From assembly GCA_028023455.1 (NCBI GenBank), contig JAQFVV010012529.1, forward strand, positions 2,110,001 to 2,174,000: DNA of 64,000 nt, in the 5' to 3' direction. The DNA is from Epiperipatus broadwayi (lineage: Eukaryota > Onychophora > Udeonychophora > Euonychophora > Peripatidae). Shown here in pieces: positions 11,611 to 24,437 of the stretch. A program made the position numbers and the translations under genes. The notes under the pieces were generated by a model. That model made no database searches. It worked only from the letters and a program-made list of their open reading frames with translations, and was not told the DNA's origin. Each line of letters starts with the position of its first letter. Within the stretch, counting starts at the first letter, position 1.

Positions 11611-13559
11611 AAACAATTATGTGCTAGTATAAGATAGTGATCATGTGATGATCATTTATTGATATTTTTTATTTACTGCTATCCAAAATGCATTTTAAAA
11701 TTATAATATATATGGTCAATTTAATGCATTATTGCAAGCAATGAATTTGTTTTGTTTTTTACAAATTATGATATAATTGCTAATACAAATGGATGATTAC
11801 TATCAAAACCTGATAGTGCCAACAAATGACATATATTGATATAAGTATGTATATTATACAAACCATATATAAAGTAATTATATATACCACATATATTGTA
11901 ATAGTATGAAAAATAGGGGTTAATAAGAGATAATCTGACATTACAATTTCCCACAATTGGTTAGGCATTTGTAAAAATACACTTCATTAGGGCTGAATTA
12001 TGAGATGGGAAACCATTATCATCCCCAAATAAACAAAATAATAAAATTAAGTATTAAAGGAATGATCATGATAGATCAGCACAGAGCTAACTATAAGTTC
12101 ACCAGCATTACACAAAAGTAGTAATGATTCTTCATCATGAATGATCAACAATAAAAATAAACAACAGTCAATCTTGTGACTGTATTTGAAAGTAGTCAAC
12201 TAGAGATCAGGCTAATTATTTAGCCATTGTCAAACCTAGGACAGGAATATAATCAATAATTATCTGGCTGCACATACTAAGCTGCTACTCCATAAAAATA
12301 CAGTAATAAGTCAGATAATGCTGGGTTACTAAAAACATCTTGATAATCACTGCTCTGGCCACTTAGTACCATTTATGTACTGGCCAACTATAAATTAAAT
12401 TTTTAAAGAAATAATTAAAATGAAATGTAGTGCATGGACTTTAATGGATATCCTTTTTGTACCAACCAGGATTACCATCATCTGGATATCCATAATACTA
12501 AACATAAACCCCTACTACATATATAATTTAAGCACAAATCTAGCTCAGGAAGCAAGAACTCTCTTCATAAACTATTACTATGAACAAGAGATAATTAAAT
12601 AAATGAAACAGCTTATTATAAATCACTTTAAATAATTTTTAGATTTACCCTATTATAAGTAAATAGTTTTATTGGGATTGTTTTAAAAATATCCTAGAAC
12701 ATTAAACTGGCATGAAATAAAGTCACATACATTGCAATTTATGAAACTGGAATTGGATAGAATACAGAAATTAAGACTAAAAAATATTTTTAAAACAATT
12801 ATTTAATAACTAATTGATTAACAATAAACAAAAAAATGGCATGATAGTATAAAATTTTAAATATTCATTTATTAAAAATATATATTTTCATAAAAATTAT
12901 AATCAATTAATTAATTTCTATTCATAAATTAACTTTTAATTAAGTTATTTCTTTAAAATAATTAAGAGTTGGAAAACATATTCAAAATCAAAGATAACAA
13001 TCTTTGATTTGATTTAGCTTAATTAACCTTTTGTTAAGTATTTAGGAGGGAAAATGAATGAAAAGAGAAACACATGTTTAAAATATATATATATAAAAAT
13101 TAAATTTTATAAAAAACTATTTCATAATTTTGAAGACAAAATTGACTGGATTTACAAAAAAAATATGTTTCACAATTTGAAAATATTAACTCAATGAAAA
13201 TATTTAAAGTTATCAATTCTTATAAAAACAACAACAAAAAAATATTTTTTTTACCTATAAATGAAAATTTAGTGTGCACACACAAAAAATATGATACTTA
13301 CATATTAGTCCTGCAACATAGTTAGATCTGACATGCCTTTTTACATTTGTATCAATCCGCTGATAACTTTGTAATGTTGTGATCTGACCAAATAATGTGT
13401 ATGCTTGGATCTTGTACAAACTTAAAATGAGATTTGTCATATGTACATGATATTTTTGCAAAATTTGCAAAGTTATCAGCAGTCTGAATACGTATGTGAA
13501 AAGACACAGCAGTTTTAATATGTGATAGAAATTGCATCAGTTGAAATCTAAAATACTAA

Positions 13560-13830
13560 AAATATTAATTTCTAACAATACTAAAAATATGAATTTCACA
13601 CAAAAAATATAAAATATAACATGGAATATTAATTTCTAACAATATTAATAATATGAATTTCAACCAAAAATTAATCTTAAAAAGTACATTTTTAACAATA
13701 GCAAAAATATTGATTTGACATAAAAAGTGTAAAATATGACATGTCATTATGCTATTCCCAAATGTTACTTTAAATACGGACTAATATGACACGTTGTTAT
13801 GCAATTCCCAAATGTAACTTTAATACAGAC
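13560..13830. repeat. short diverged tandem repeats
   Basis: Units containing aatttctaacaata and aatatgaatttca recur with a spacing of about 60-65 bp from 13,560. They are followed by two copies, about 50 bp apart, of a segment with atgacatgt/atgacacgt and attcccaaatgt (near 13,735 and 13,785). Non-coding. Confidence 0.65.
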
Positions 13831-14198
13831 AAAACAATTTCTAAATTACAAAAAACCCTAAATATTACAAATTTTTTTTATAAAATATACATATACAGTA
13901 CTTACCATGTAATATATAACACAATTATTGTGATGAAACAATCAATTTGTCTGTTTTACTTTAAGTGGATACATTTTTTTCCAAAAATGGAGATTAAAAG
14001 TAAATTTTTTATTTTTCCCGAAATGCACACTTGCTTAACACATGATTGTTTTTGTGGTTCACATAAAAATTATTGTAACTGGAATTTTATAATTCAACAT
14101 TTTTATAGGCCTTTCAACAGTCAGAATAAATTGTCAATCCTATTTCGCATTTTGTTTGAAGGCTTCCATGAGAATTGCCACTGTTCTATCATTAATTG

Positions 14199-14399
14199 TC
14201 ATGATAAAACCTTCATCGGTCTCCCTGCACAAGCCACCAAACATCCATAATTTGGGAAGAATTCTACCAGCTTGAATTTTCCTTTTTGTGAAAAGGCTCT
14301 TGTCAATTTCGATGATTTTGTTAGGGCCGCCAATTTAACATTTTTTTGAAAATATAAAACATTCATTTCAGTAGCAGGTAGATTCCAAATTGTCATCAT
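14199..14399 (-). pseudogene. unrecognised coding-like fragment
   Basis: The minus strand reads 66 codons with protein-like composition (starting MMTIWNLPATEMNVLYFQKN), and a broken continuation can be followed leftwards to about 14,000 through stops. The patch is richer in G+C than its surroundings. I do not recognise the family. It may be a relic of a transposase or a processed gene; a chance ORF is also possible. Confidence 0.25.
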
Positions 14400-16577
14400 T
14401 TTGTACTGTGTGTTTTTTTTTTTAAAAAGGAATGGATTATTAATCAGGAAATTATGAAAATGAAATCAAAATGGAAAGTACATGTGCTCACTTAAAACTA
14501 TGAATACGAATGAAAATAAAAAATCATTGAATCAAAACTATGAATACAAATGAAGTGAAAATTAATTAAAATTTTGCAATTGACAGTACTAAAGATCTAG
14601 TCAAAATGAAATCTGGACAATAATTGAGTGTAAAATTATCACAAAAACACATTATTGAATGATATCAGATGAGATTGCAGTGTTTATTTGATGTGATCAC
14701 AAGGTTACACATTTATTGTGGATGTGAAAAGGTGTACCATCTCCTCTACATTGCAGGACTTATATGTAAGTATCAAAAATACCTTTGACAATGAGTTGTT
14801 TTCTCTGTGGATTCCTTCTTTCCAATTGTAATTTCCAGTTGAATTTTCTTCTTGAAGACTTCTACACATGAACATATTAATTTGCCCATTTTTTGATGTG
14901 CAATATTCCATTTCTAGGTTAACAACAGCAAAATTTTATCCATTTTCTTTTAATAAATTTCCCAGGTGATATTATGCTCTTGGTTGAAGACCAAGGTTGC
15001 AAATTACTTTAGGGGATAACTTCTCTACATTTTTATTCGAGTGAAGACAGGTTACATGGAAGAAGATCATGTTTAGCTTTTAGCTGAATTTAGTACATGC
15101 TTTTTATTGTAGAAACCATTTTTATTACTGAATTCATAGAATGTTAAAAACATATTTAGACTTCTGCTTCTTTTTTTATCAGCTGGATTAAGATTTAATT
15201 GCTCTCTCTTCAACAGCTAAATTAGGAATATTTCTTCCCACATTTAAGTCTTCTGACATTCATAGCCCCATTATTTTTTTCTAGAAAACAATCGACTATA
15301 AGCCAATCACAATCTGTCTTTAACCTGATAATTTTATAAGAACTAATTAGGTAAATTCTTACAAATACAATTGTTCAGATATTTTCTCCTTAATCATAGA
15401 CATTGAAAAACAAGTCAAGAACATAAATTAACATCATGAAATTCTTGGCATTTCTTTTTAATTTTTTTTTTTTTTTTTTGCAAAACAAAAACAAGATAAT
15501 CAGTTGATTACACTGATTTGATTTTCTGTAATGAAGAGAGAAAGGAGAAAAGAAAAACAACTAATTAAAAATAAAATTTATTAAAAGTATTAAAATCTTA
15601 TTATTATTTTTCCTTTTTAAAAATACTATTAAAATATAACTTTATGTCTCTTTTAAGGTTAAAATTAATATCTATTAAATAATTTACAAAAAAAAAAAAA
15701 AATATTTTCTCTTAGTATATTTTTATAGTTTAAGTTAAAACTACTAATTGATTATAATTACTGAAGAGAGAGGAAGAAAGAAAAAACTTGTTTACATTAT
15801 TTTATAAATTTATCTTTTCTCTACAATCATTTATAATCATTAAAATATTCATATATTAAAATCATATTATTTAACAAATTTAATGTTTGAAAATTTTCAT
15901 ACTATCATATTGGGACTTCAGATATTTAGTTAATTGAATACATTATTATAAAAAAATATGCCTGGGAAAATTAAATATTTTTTTCCCCATTAATTAAATA
16001 ACCTAAACTAAACCTGAGAAATGTGCTTTGCCAACTATTTAAATTATTTTTATTGCAGCTATTTAGCCAACTGGTTACAATATATTTATATATACTTTAT
16101 ATCGTCATGATAATTGTGCATATAGCATGCTTATTTGTTTTTGATTATATATTTATTATCAAACAAATGGCCACACAATAATTAGAATAACATGATAATA
16201 TAAAGTGTATAATGGTAACATATATTGTATTTTCATTATAATTGATTTACATATGTTATTGCAATAATATATTGTTTTTTTAGTTTGATTGAATGTAATT
16301 GCAAAAATAACTGGCAAACATATCAAAAATAGTAACAATAAAGCTGTAAAACACAAGTTTTTGTAATTTTTTTTTTTTAATTTTCCCTTTGCTTTCACAA
16401 GTATTATGTTGCAGCTTTAAAATATTAACTTATTTATAAACACACATTTCTTTATTGTATGATTTCTTTTTAATTATCTATGTTTTTATCATAATTAAAA
16501 GATTTTATGCAATTATTTGAAAGACAGAGCTTTAATAATCTATGATTTTTTTTCTTCTAATTTTATTAATGTTCTAG

Positions 16578-16723
16578 ATGTTCCTGTAGTTCAGGGATCT
16601 CCTGGACCAATTACAACTTCTCAGGAAGCAATAGATTTTTGTAAAAAACATGGTATGCCAATTATTTTTAAAGCTGCATATGGAGGTGGGGGACGGGGAA
16701 TGAGAGTGGTTAAAGACGTTAAG
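16578..16723 (+). CDS. PC: pyruvate carboxylase exon B (ATP-grasp glycine loop)
   Basis: This exon continues the biotin carboxylase domain with [12 protein letters not shown] and the ATP-grasp block [18 protein letters not shown]. The glycine-rich loop GGGGRGM closes over the ATP phosphates in this fold, and the Lys of IFKAA is the nucleotide-binding lysine of the family. The acceptor is ttctag and the donor gtttgt at 16,724. Two bases complete the split codon from exon A, and the exon ends in phase 0 after VVKDVK. The reading frame stays open into the intron for about 70 bases, which is chance read-through. Confidence 0.97.
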
Positions 16724-17049
16724 GTTTGTTTTATTATCAATCATTTAAAATATGAATTTTTTTTAAATGATAATATTCAATTTTTTGTTTTGTGAAATGT
16801 TTATAGTCTTTTTAAATATTTAATTATCGTCAATAGCAGTTTTGATAATAAATTCTTAATAATAATATATAATATTTATTTTATAGCACTAGGCTTTAAA
16901 ATATATAAGTAGTTTGGATTTTGCATAAAATAAAATTAACAAATTTTAAAATTGATTAATATTGATATAATTATTTTTATTGTATTTTTGATTATTTTTA
17001 TTTCAGATTTTCATTTATCAGTTTTAAAATATTTCTGTCCATTTTTTAG
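16724..17049. other. PC intron B-C (326 bp)
   Basis: A short AT-rich intron with a gtttgt donor and a tttttag acceptor. No repeat or insertion was seen. It contrasts with the 9-12 kb introns elsewhere in the gene. Confidence 0.9.
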
Positions 17050-17167
17050 GATGTGGAAAGCAGTTTTAAAAGGGCAAGTTCTGAAGCCTTGTCTGCATTT
17101 GGGAATGGTTCTCTTTTTATTGAGAAATTTATAGAAAGGCCAAGACACATAGAAGTTCAAATTCTTG
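17050..17167 (+). CDS. PC: pyruvate carboxylase exon C
   Basis: The exon encodes [20 protein letters not shown] followed by [18 protein letters not shown]. The [13 protein letters not shown] block is a strongly conserved part of the biotin carboxylase active site; the Glu, His and Gln positions contact ATP in homologous AccC structures. The acceptor is tttttag before 17,050 and the donor is gttagc at 17,168. It starts in phase 0 and ends with the first base of a Gly codon completed by exon D. The alignment to human PC is continuous with exon B, so no coding exon is missing between them. Confidence 0.96.
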
Positions 17168-18952
17168 GTTAGCATTAATCTGACTTGTTTGAAATATTAA
17201 TTAAAATTTTGTTTTAGTAATGAAAATAAAATAATTTCATTGATCTTTATTTTGGATAATGTATCTACACGATTTCTTTCAATTTTTTTTATATCTGTAA
17301 AAATAAGGTATATGTTTTGTGCTTTGAGATTATTTATCTGTAATTTTATCAAGATTTTTTAATATGATATGTCATAGAAGAAAGTTAAATTCTAAGTTAG
17401 TATTTATATATGCATTTTTAATGATTTTTTAAAAATAATAATATTAAAAACTGCTCTTTATATTTATATACTTTTTTACATCTACAATCACAAAATACTT
17501 ATCAATGTTTAGTTTTACTTTTTAATGTTTAGTTTGTTGGTTTTCTTTACCTAAGGAAATTGTTGATATTTTCTTCAAGTTTAGTACAAATCATGTATTA
17601 TTTTTATGGCTTAGGTAAACATAGCTTGGTATTAATTGATCGATCAGTTATTATTTCACATGCAGTAAAGATGTAGAGTTTATACATAACTAATCATAAT
17701 ACCATTAATTATTGAAGTCACATTGAAGATGCAAATCTAGGAGTGAACATCTATTTAAAGCAAAATAATATGATTTAATTATTTCTTAGTCTATTATTCA
17801 GTAATGAATCCAAGATTGATTTTTGATCACAATTATCAAGTTTAGATGCAATATAATGAAAATTTTACTTATGCAATTTATTAATGATATGTAATTCAGT
17901 AGAGTTTTTAAAATGGGAATCTAAAAATTGTATAGACAATTTAAGTAATTTAGAAAATATTTTCAAATTTTTGAATTATATTTTGTTTTAATGTTAGTTA
18001 TCTTTAAATTGATTTAAAAGTAACAAAATAAATTTAAGACAGTATTCTATCTAGTTTTATTTATTATTGATATGTTAATAATAGAAAATAATAATAATAA
18101 TAATAGGATAGCAATTAGAATTAGTATTTCAAGATAAATCATATTTTTTGTTAAAAATAAATCCCAGAACTTTCAACTAAAAATCGTGTAAGCAAGGAAA
18201 ATGTACAAAGAAAAAAAAAGAAGTCTCCAGTAATTGCTAGATAAAATATACAATGTTATATCTATATAACAGTATAAACCTTCTGACTGTGTATTTCATT
18301 AAGAAAGTGAATGGCAGTGGTGTTAGTGGTGGAGGAGCTTATCCAAATTAAAAAATAAACTCATAAGTAGTCCTGAATATTTTATCTAACTCTTTAATCA
18401 AAACTAGTTTTATTGCATTGAGAAATAATATTTTCTTGTTTACCTAATTCAAGAACTTATTAAAATGTTTATACATCTTTCTATTCTTTTTATAAAAAAC
18501 ATGGAATAGTTTACTGGTAAATCATGAACCAATTTCACAAAAACTTTTATTGATACTTAATATAACTTCCCTCTATTTCATTGTCTTTCCATAGAAATTT
18601 ATCTTTTAACTTTAATTACAAAAATGATCTCATTAGCCAATTTAACTATCAAAAAATTCTAATTACAATTACACAAACACAAATTAAAGTAGTCTTTTAA
18701 AGAGTACTAAAGTGATATTCATAATGAAGCAATATTATGAATTTAAATACATAAACCAAAAAATATTTTTTTATGTTCCTCTCATTTGCTAATTGAATTT
18801 CCAGAGCTGCAAATACCTTATATATATATATATATACTATCTTATCACAGAAAATTTTGCTTAAATAATCCATAAGGATCATCTTTAATAAATTAATTTT
18901 TTAAATATATATATATACTAATACAAAAAATAATTTAACTTAAGCACTCCTT

Positions 18953-19891
18953 TGTACTGATACCACAAGTACTGTAGTCATGGTAAAGGTGATCAGACAA
19001 GCAGAAATAAAGTACTACACTAGCATGAATTTAAACTAAATATAATCTGATAATTATTTAAGCCAGCAAGATAAGAATGAGTAATAGATCAAAAGGGACT
19101 ACAAATATTAATACTTACATGCAGAACCATAAGGTTTACAAAATAATAATAGGGCCAATATGACCTGCAAAGAGTCCCTTAGACCATTTTGGCACTTTCA
19201 GTGATGGAAATTCACTGGGTACTTCATTTTCTTACATACCTAAAACGTAACCCTGTAATTCATGATTGCTTTATAGCTGTATCAATTTCCATGATGTGAG
19301 TATGTGTATAAACATTTTTTCTTTCAAGTTGGTTTTTATTGCAAAATTTTCTCGGTCCACTTTGGCACCTTCAGTTGTGGAATTTACTGGGTGGTATATC
19401 TTCTTATGCACTCAAAGCTTTATTTAAGCCTTGCAATTCGTACTTTTGCTTTACATCTGTATTAACTTCCATAATGTGTGTGAGAGTGTATAAATGGTTT
19501 TCCTTTCTAGTTAGCCTATATTCTGTTCCAAATTCCAAGTAGCAACACTATAATCCTTTTCATTACTTTTGCATACCAAGAAAATTTTAGAGTCTGATTA
19601 CCAATCTAATTATTATTTAATGACATTTTCTATTTCTAGAATAGGAACAATTCTTGTATTATAATCAGCTTAACTAGATCTTTAAAATTTTAATTCTCTA
19701 ATCATTTATTGAATTGCATATATTTTCTACTAATGAAAATATCAAGACATGAACTTATATATAATATTTTTCTTAAATGAAGAAAAATATATAAACTTGA
19801 CTTTTTCATTTTTAACTTTATTACATTATTTTACTCTTACAATATTATTCTAAACTCATTTACATTTTTTTACTTTATTCCAAACATAGCA
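18953..19891 (-). repeat. 3' LTR of gypsy element I
   Basis: It is homologous to 23,652-24,437 throughout: acaagtactgta near the left end, gacaagcagaaataaa, a shared central part, and tttactttattccaa with catagca at the right end. It contains an internal duplication of about 175 bp (the segments near 19,190 and 19,365), which partly explains why it is longer than the other LTR. Its exact left end is uncertain by several bases. Confidence 0.8.
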
Positions 19892-20396
19892 CAACTACCT
19901 CCACTTCAGAAATAAGGGTTTCTGAAGTCTAACATAGACTTTTAAATGTAAGGCTTTTTTTTTTTTTATGTTTTTGAGACCTGTGTAACTGTGAATTATT
20001 TTCATTTATACTATTCTTTTCTTTGTGCTCTTCTACTTGTATTATTTCTTATTTCTGGAAAGGTTGTTTGGACTTGGTAATCTAATATCAAGTAAATCAA
20101 TATTTCTGATTTTATTGGTTTCTTTTTTAATTCATCTAACATAATTAATGTGTTTTTTAGTAATTCTTCCAATTTTGGTATCAATGATTACAGTTTGTCT
20201 GGATATATGTTCTTTAATCTTGCCTTTTACCATGTAGTTGCTGATGACATCTCTAATCCATACATTTTTTCCAACAGCATAGCAATTTTCCATAGTGTAG
20301 TTTAATTCCAATTGAAAATTCTTTCATGGGAAAATTAACATAAGCTTTGCAAATTCACACATACATCATTTTAGTTGGGGATTAGTAGATGACATA

Positions 20397-20639
20397 CTAT
20401 GCTGTTTGTAGAAAAACTATATATAACGTTTCTTGAATATTTGAAGTCCTTTTCATAATAATTGTTTTAATGTTTATATCACCCTTTCTACAATGCCATT
20501 TGACTGGATGGCATGGGAGTGTGTTGTGTCTAATCCCTTTCATCTTAAAAAATTTCTCACATCTGTTGGAAATGAAACTAGTGTCATAATCTGGCACAGA
20601 CATCTCAAGAAAATCATAAGAGTGCATCTTTCTTGACAT
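20397..20639 (-). pseudogene. gypsy I integrase core fragment
   Basis: The 80-codon minus-strand frame contains VPDYDTSFISNRCEKFFKMK followed by GIRHNTLPCHP. This resembles the D...F.S..F..F....GI.H....P.HP segment of the gypsy integrase catalytic core. The frame is interrupted on both sides. It lies between the RNase H remnant and the 3' LTR, as expected. Confidence 0.75.
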
Positions 20640-21129
20640 TTTTCTGTTGTTTCATCCGAATTTGGGTTTTTTATTATAATTCTGTACTCACTTCATTTTG
20701 AGCATGCATCAACTACTACTAGGAAAATGTATTTATGAAAAGGTCCACGATGATCAATATGAACACAATTCCAAGGTTATATGACTATAGTTATGCTATA
20801 TATATTTTTTCTAGTGCATTTGCAGTCACTTGAATTTTATTGCAAGTTTTTATGAATTCTTATATTTATCTTTTGATATCAACCCATCATATATAGTTGC
20901 AGGCAAAGGCTTTAGCTTGTAATACACCAGGATGTTCTTGGTGAATCAACTGTAAAACTTGTTTATGTCACTACTAGGTAATAGCACTTTGTCATCCATT
21001 AGTACACATCCTTTATTTATAGACATTTCATATAGATTTATGAAGTAGTTTAGGGTGATGGCTAGGCCATTCTCTAATGATGTATTTGACCAGCAGTTAT
21101 CAGCCTTCATCCAATTTGCTACTTTTTTT

Positions 21130-21370
21130 TCTGTTTATCCCTTGAATGTTCCATTTATCTATGTACTTAATGGTTGATTTGGTTGCTTTTGACTTAATCT
21201 CAAAAGTGCATCAGCATGTTGGTTATATTCTCTTTTAGAATTTAATTAGAAATCATAATTGACTAAATTAAGCCAATGAAGTATTATAGGGCTTAAATAG
21301 TTTGGGGTTATTCTTGGCTAAAATTCCCAATAGCAGTTTGTAATCGGTAATAAATTTAAACATTGACCAT
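21130..21370 (-). pseudogene. gypsy I RNase H remnant
   Basis: The minus strand reads KFITDYKLLLGILAK and, after stops and a frame change, NQHADALLRL. These match the end of gypsy RNase H (F.I.TDHK.LL and N..ADALSRL). It is broken by several stops. Confidence 0.7.
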
Positions 21371-22062
21371 CAAGCAATCAATGGAAATTTTTTATTGTAA
21401 ACACAATAATTAGCACTTCTTTCTCTATTTGACTATTAATTTCATTCTGCTTTGGTTAAGGTTCTTGATATAAATACGATTTGGTCGATCATCATTAGCT
21501 ACAGTGAGACTTAAAACTACCCTAATCTCAAATTCCCATGTGTCTGTAGTTAGTATTAACTCAAGACTACTGTGATAGTGCACTGTCAAATTGTTTTATA
21601 ACAATAGATCTTTTGTTTTCTTAAAATCTTTTTCTTATTCTTGATCCCAATACTATTTCTGGGTCTTTCTTAATAAGTTATACCATGGTCAGGCCATGTG
21701 TGCTTTATCTTTAAGAAACATTTTGAAATGATTAAGAAGACTAAAAAAGGCTTGTAATTGCTTCGTAGTTTTTGACCTTGGAGCATCTTTTACAGCTGCT
21801 ACTATTTACAAATCAGCATTCTTTCCTTTATTAGATTATTCTATGTCCCAATACCTTTTTTTATTTGCAATGAGTTGCATTTATTGGAGTTTATTCTTGC
21901 TCCAAAACTTGATAGTTTTTTGCAAACTTCTAAGAGTCACTGTCGCAACTGTTCTTCAGAATGTGCCATTATTAAAATATTATCATAGTAAGATATCATT
22001 TTGTTTATTTGCAGAAATGATATGTCCATTTGGCCTGAAAAATATTAGGAGTCACTGTAATT

Positions 22063-22398
22063 CTATAGTCTATTGTAATTAAACAAAACTTTGTGTGTCG
22101 TAACTGTTAGCAGTTTGGAAGTCCATTTGGAAACTGGAATTTGATGAAAAGCCACCCTTAAATCGATTTTAATGTAGTGACAATAGTTATCTAATATTAG
22201 CGCTAAATACTGACTTTTTTTATTTACAGTAGTATGGCAGTTATCACAAACATGAACTGGAGTAGCCCATTTGGTACTCTTTAACGATGTCAGAACTTCT
22301 TTATTAACTAAATCATTTAATTCTTTCTCAACTTTTGTCTGAAACATGAAAGGAACCTTCCACAGCTTACAAACTATAGGGATTGTAAAATCCTGCAA
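22063..22398 (-). pseudogene. gypsy I reverse transcriptase N-terminal part
   Basis: A 111-codon minus-strand frame carries KVEKELNDLVNKEVLTSLKS, then WATPVHV, and then IKIDLRVAFHQIPVSKWTSK. The last block is the motif around the first catalytic Asp of Ty3/gypsy RT (D.. .AFHQI.....). The frame runs through to the FNYNRL region, where the palm would continue but decays. Confidence 0.85.
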
Positions 22399-22698
22399 AA
22401 ACTATGCCTATAATTTGGCCCACATTGTTCTTAAATAATTTTAAATATCTATTCTTGTTAAATAATGATCTTATTTACCATACATATTTTGATTCCCAGA
22501 GCTTCAAATCATTTCCTATCTATAATGGGGTTTATATCATCTTGTACTATATATAATAATAATTTTTGGACATTATGTTTTTATTTTACAGGTACCTCAA
22601 CTTTTCCCATTATCTTCATCCTATTACTACATGCATCTTTGCTCTTATATTCATTCTCATTAATAAAGGGGTTTCATACAATTTTCTGTTATCAATTT

Positions 22699-22960
22699 CT
22701 ACTCTCTGACTCTCAATATTGAAATGCCTGCCTCACTATCAATTTCTGTTTTTGATACTTGATTTAATAACATAACAGTTACTGTTATGTGACTGTGATT
22801 CACAATCTCAGTATTTTTAACTTTGCATTTTTCTTTATTTCTTTTGGGAAAGGTGAGCAAGGCTTTACATTGTTTTTTCCCCCCTTGGATTAACATATCC
22901 TTTGTAAATGACCCACAATTCCACAGTCTTTGTGATGTTCCCTATTCCATTTGCATCTGT
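22699..22960 (-). pseudogene. gypsy I gag zinc knuckle and protease remnant
   Basis: On the minus strand a zinc-knuckle-like stretch CKWNREHHKDCGIVGHLQRI, ending in Cys, spans about 22,955-22,893. Downstream, DSEAGISIL resembles an altered aspartic protease motif (DSGA.....). The two lie in different frames, so the region is a relic. Confidence 0.65.
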
Positions 22961-23651
22961 GCACCAATCAGTCTTGTTTATGTAAGTACTATTTTTTTTT
23001 TGTTGCTACAACTGAAATTTCAAAATTCCTTCAATTGATCCAATAAAATTTCATAGGCTAATTTCATTTTGATTGCTTCATCATATGTTAAATTCCTTGA
23101 GATCAGCAGTTGTTGTTTAGACCTATCATTGGACATTTTCCAAAGTAATTTTTCTAACAAAGTGTCCTTGAGAGTCTCCACATTTATAGCCTTTAGCCAA
23201 ATAACTCAATATTTGTTCATAATCATGCATTATTTCCCCTCTAGGTTACCATCTATTGATAAAATGCAGTCATACTACATGTTTTGAAGGCTGTATATTA
23301 AATTATTTAATTTTTCCATTTCTAATACTTATGGTAATTAATATCTTTTGGTCCTCATAATCACATAGAAGATTTTCAATTTCAATTACATTTTACCCAG
23401 CATAATATAGCAAAGTGGCAATTTTAATGAGGTCACTAGAGGTTCTATTTATAAAAAAAAGTTTTTCTATTCTTTTTAAATAAATTTTCCAGTCAAACAG
23501 ACAATTTATATTAAACTCATTTATATTCACTTGTGGGATAGATGCCATTTTAAAATTGTAATCCTATGTGTAACAATTAAATACATTTTTTTCTGATTTA
23601 TCATAGATACCCAACTTTCCTTTAAACTGTTTGACTGCACCAGTTTTCTGC

Positions 23652-24437
23652 TGCATACTGAAACAAGTACTGTATTCATGATAAAGATAACCAGACAAGC
23701 AGAAATAAAATACAATACTAACATAGATTTAAACTGCTTATTTAAACAACAAGATAATATTGTATAAAAGATCAAATAAAAGTACTATAAAAATTAGTAC
23801 TTAAATAAATATAACTATAGGGCTTACAAAATAATAATAAAGCCGATGTGATCTGCAAAACGATCCTTAATCTTCTTTGGCATTTTCCTTAAATACCCAA
23901 ACCATTTTCCTTGTAGTTCATGCTTGCTTGTGCTTATGTATGCTTTTCCTAACAAGATGGCTTTTATTGCAAAAGTCTTTTGGTTCACCTTGGTACTTTC
24001 AGTGATGGAAATTCAATGGGTATTCCATCTTATTACATACCCACAATTTTGGTTGTGTAGTTCATGCTTGTTTGCATTTATACATGTTTTTCTAGTTCAC
24101 CTTTCCTAAGTAGAATGGTGTAATCCTTTAATTATTCTTGCAAACCAAGGAAATTTTAGAATCTGATTATGAGTGTAATTAATTATTGTTTAATGATGTT
24201 TTCTGCTTCTGGAACAGGAACAATTCTTTTATTATAATCAGCTTAATTAGATCTTTAAAAATTCTAGTTCTTTAATTATTTATTGAAATACAAATATTTT
24301 CTATCAACTAAATATCAAGATTCAAACTTATCTTATACATGACCTACATTACTTAACTCAATTACAACATAATTTAACTCAATTACAATATTACTTAAAT
24401 TTGATTACATTATTTTTACTTTATTCCAAGCATAGCA
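23652..24437 (-). repeat. 5' LTR of gypsy element I
   Basis: This direct repeat of the left LTR runs from tgcatactg to catagca. Immediately left of it, on the coding strand, comes a TGGTGCAGTC stretch that could be the primer-binding site. The tRNA was not identified. Confidence 0.78.

Larger units (their letters stand above)
5071..16577. other. PC intron A-B (11.5 kb)
   Basis: This long intron is very AT-rich. Supported contents are imperfect palindromes around 6,344-6,640 and 6,938-7,173, the 48-bp minisatellite at 9.1-9.8 kb, the Penelope pLTR pair at 10.95-11.6 kb and short tandem repeats at 13.56-13.83 kb. Patches of more balanced composition at 8,250-8,760, 10,130-10,400, 12,000-12,400 and 14,000-15,000 look like old insertions that I cannot name. 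The acceptor at the right end is gttctag. Confidence 0.8.
18953..24437 (-). mobile_element. Ty3/gypsy LTR retrotransposon I, decayed
   Basis: Two direct copies of an LTR flank an internal region that reads, from right to left on the minus strand, zinc knuckle, protease remnant, reverse transcriptase, RNase H and integrase. This gag-PR-RT-RH-IN order is typical of Ty3/gypsy. All frames are broken by stops and shifts, and the LTRs differ by many substitutions and indels, so the copy is old. A pyrimidine-rich stretch right of the left LTR (19,892-19,915) is a candidate polypurine tract on the coding strand. A short agcac occurs just outside the left LTR at 18,943-18,947 and after the right LTR at 24,438-24,442; it is a tentative target duplication. 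Confidence 0.85.

Noticed and set aside
13786-14250. 154-codon plus-strand ORF, longest outside the LINE
   Set aside because: Low-complexity AT-rich codons at the start, no domain, and the more protein-like reading in the right part is on the opposite strand.
16724-16795. Extension of exon B to a stop at 16,795
   Set aside because: The reading turns into AT-rich noise right after the gtttgt donor, and the homology resumes in exon C.
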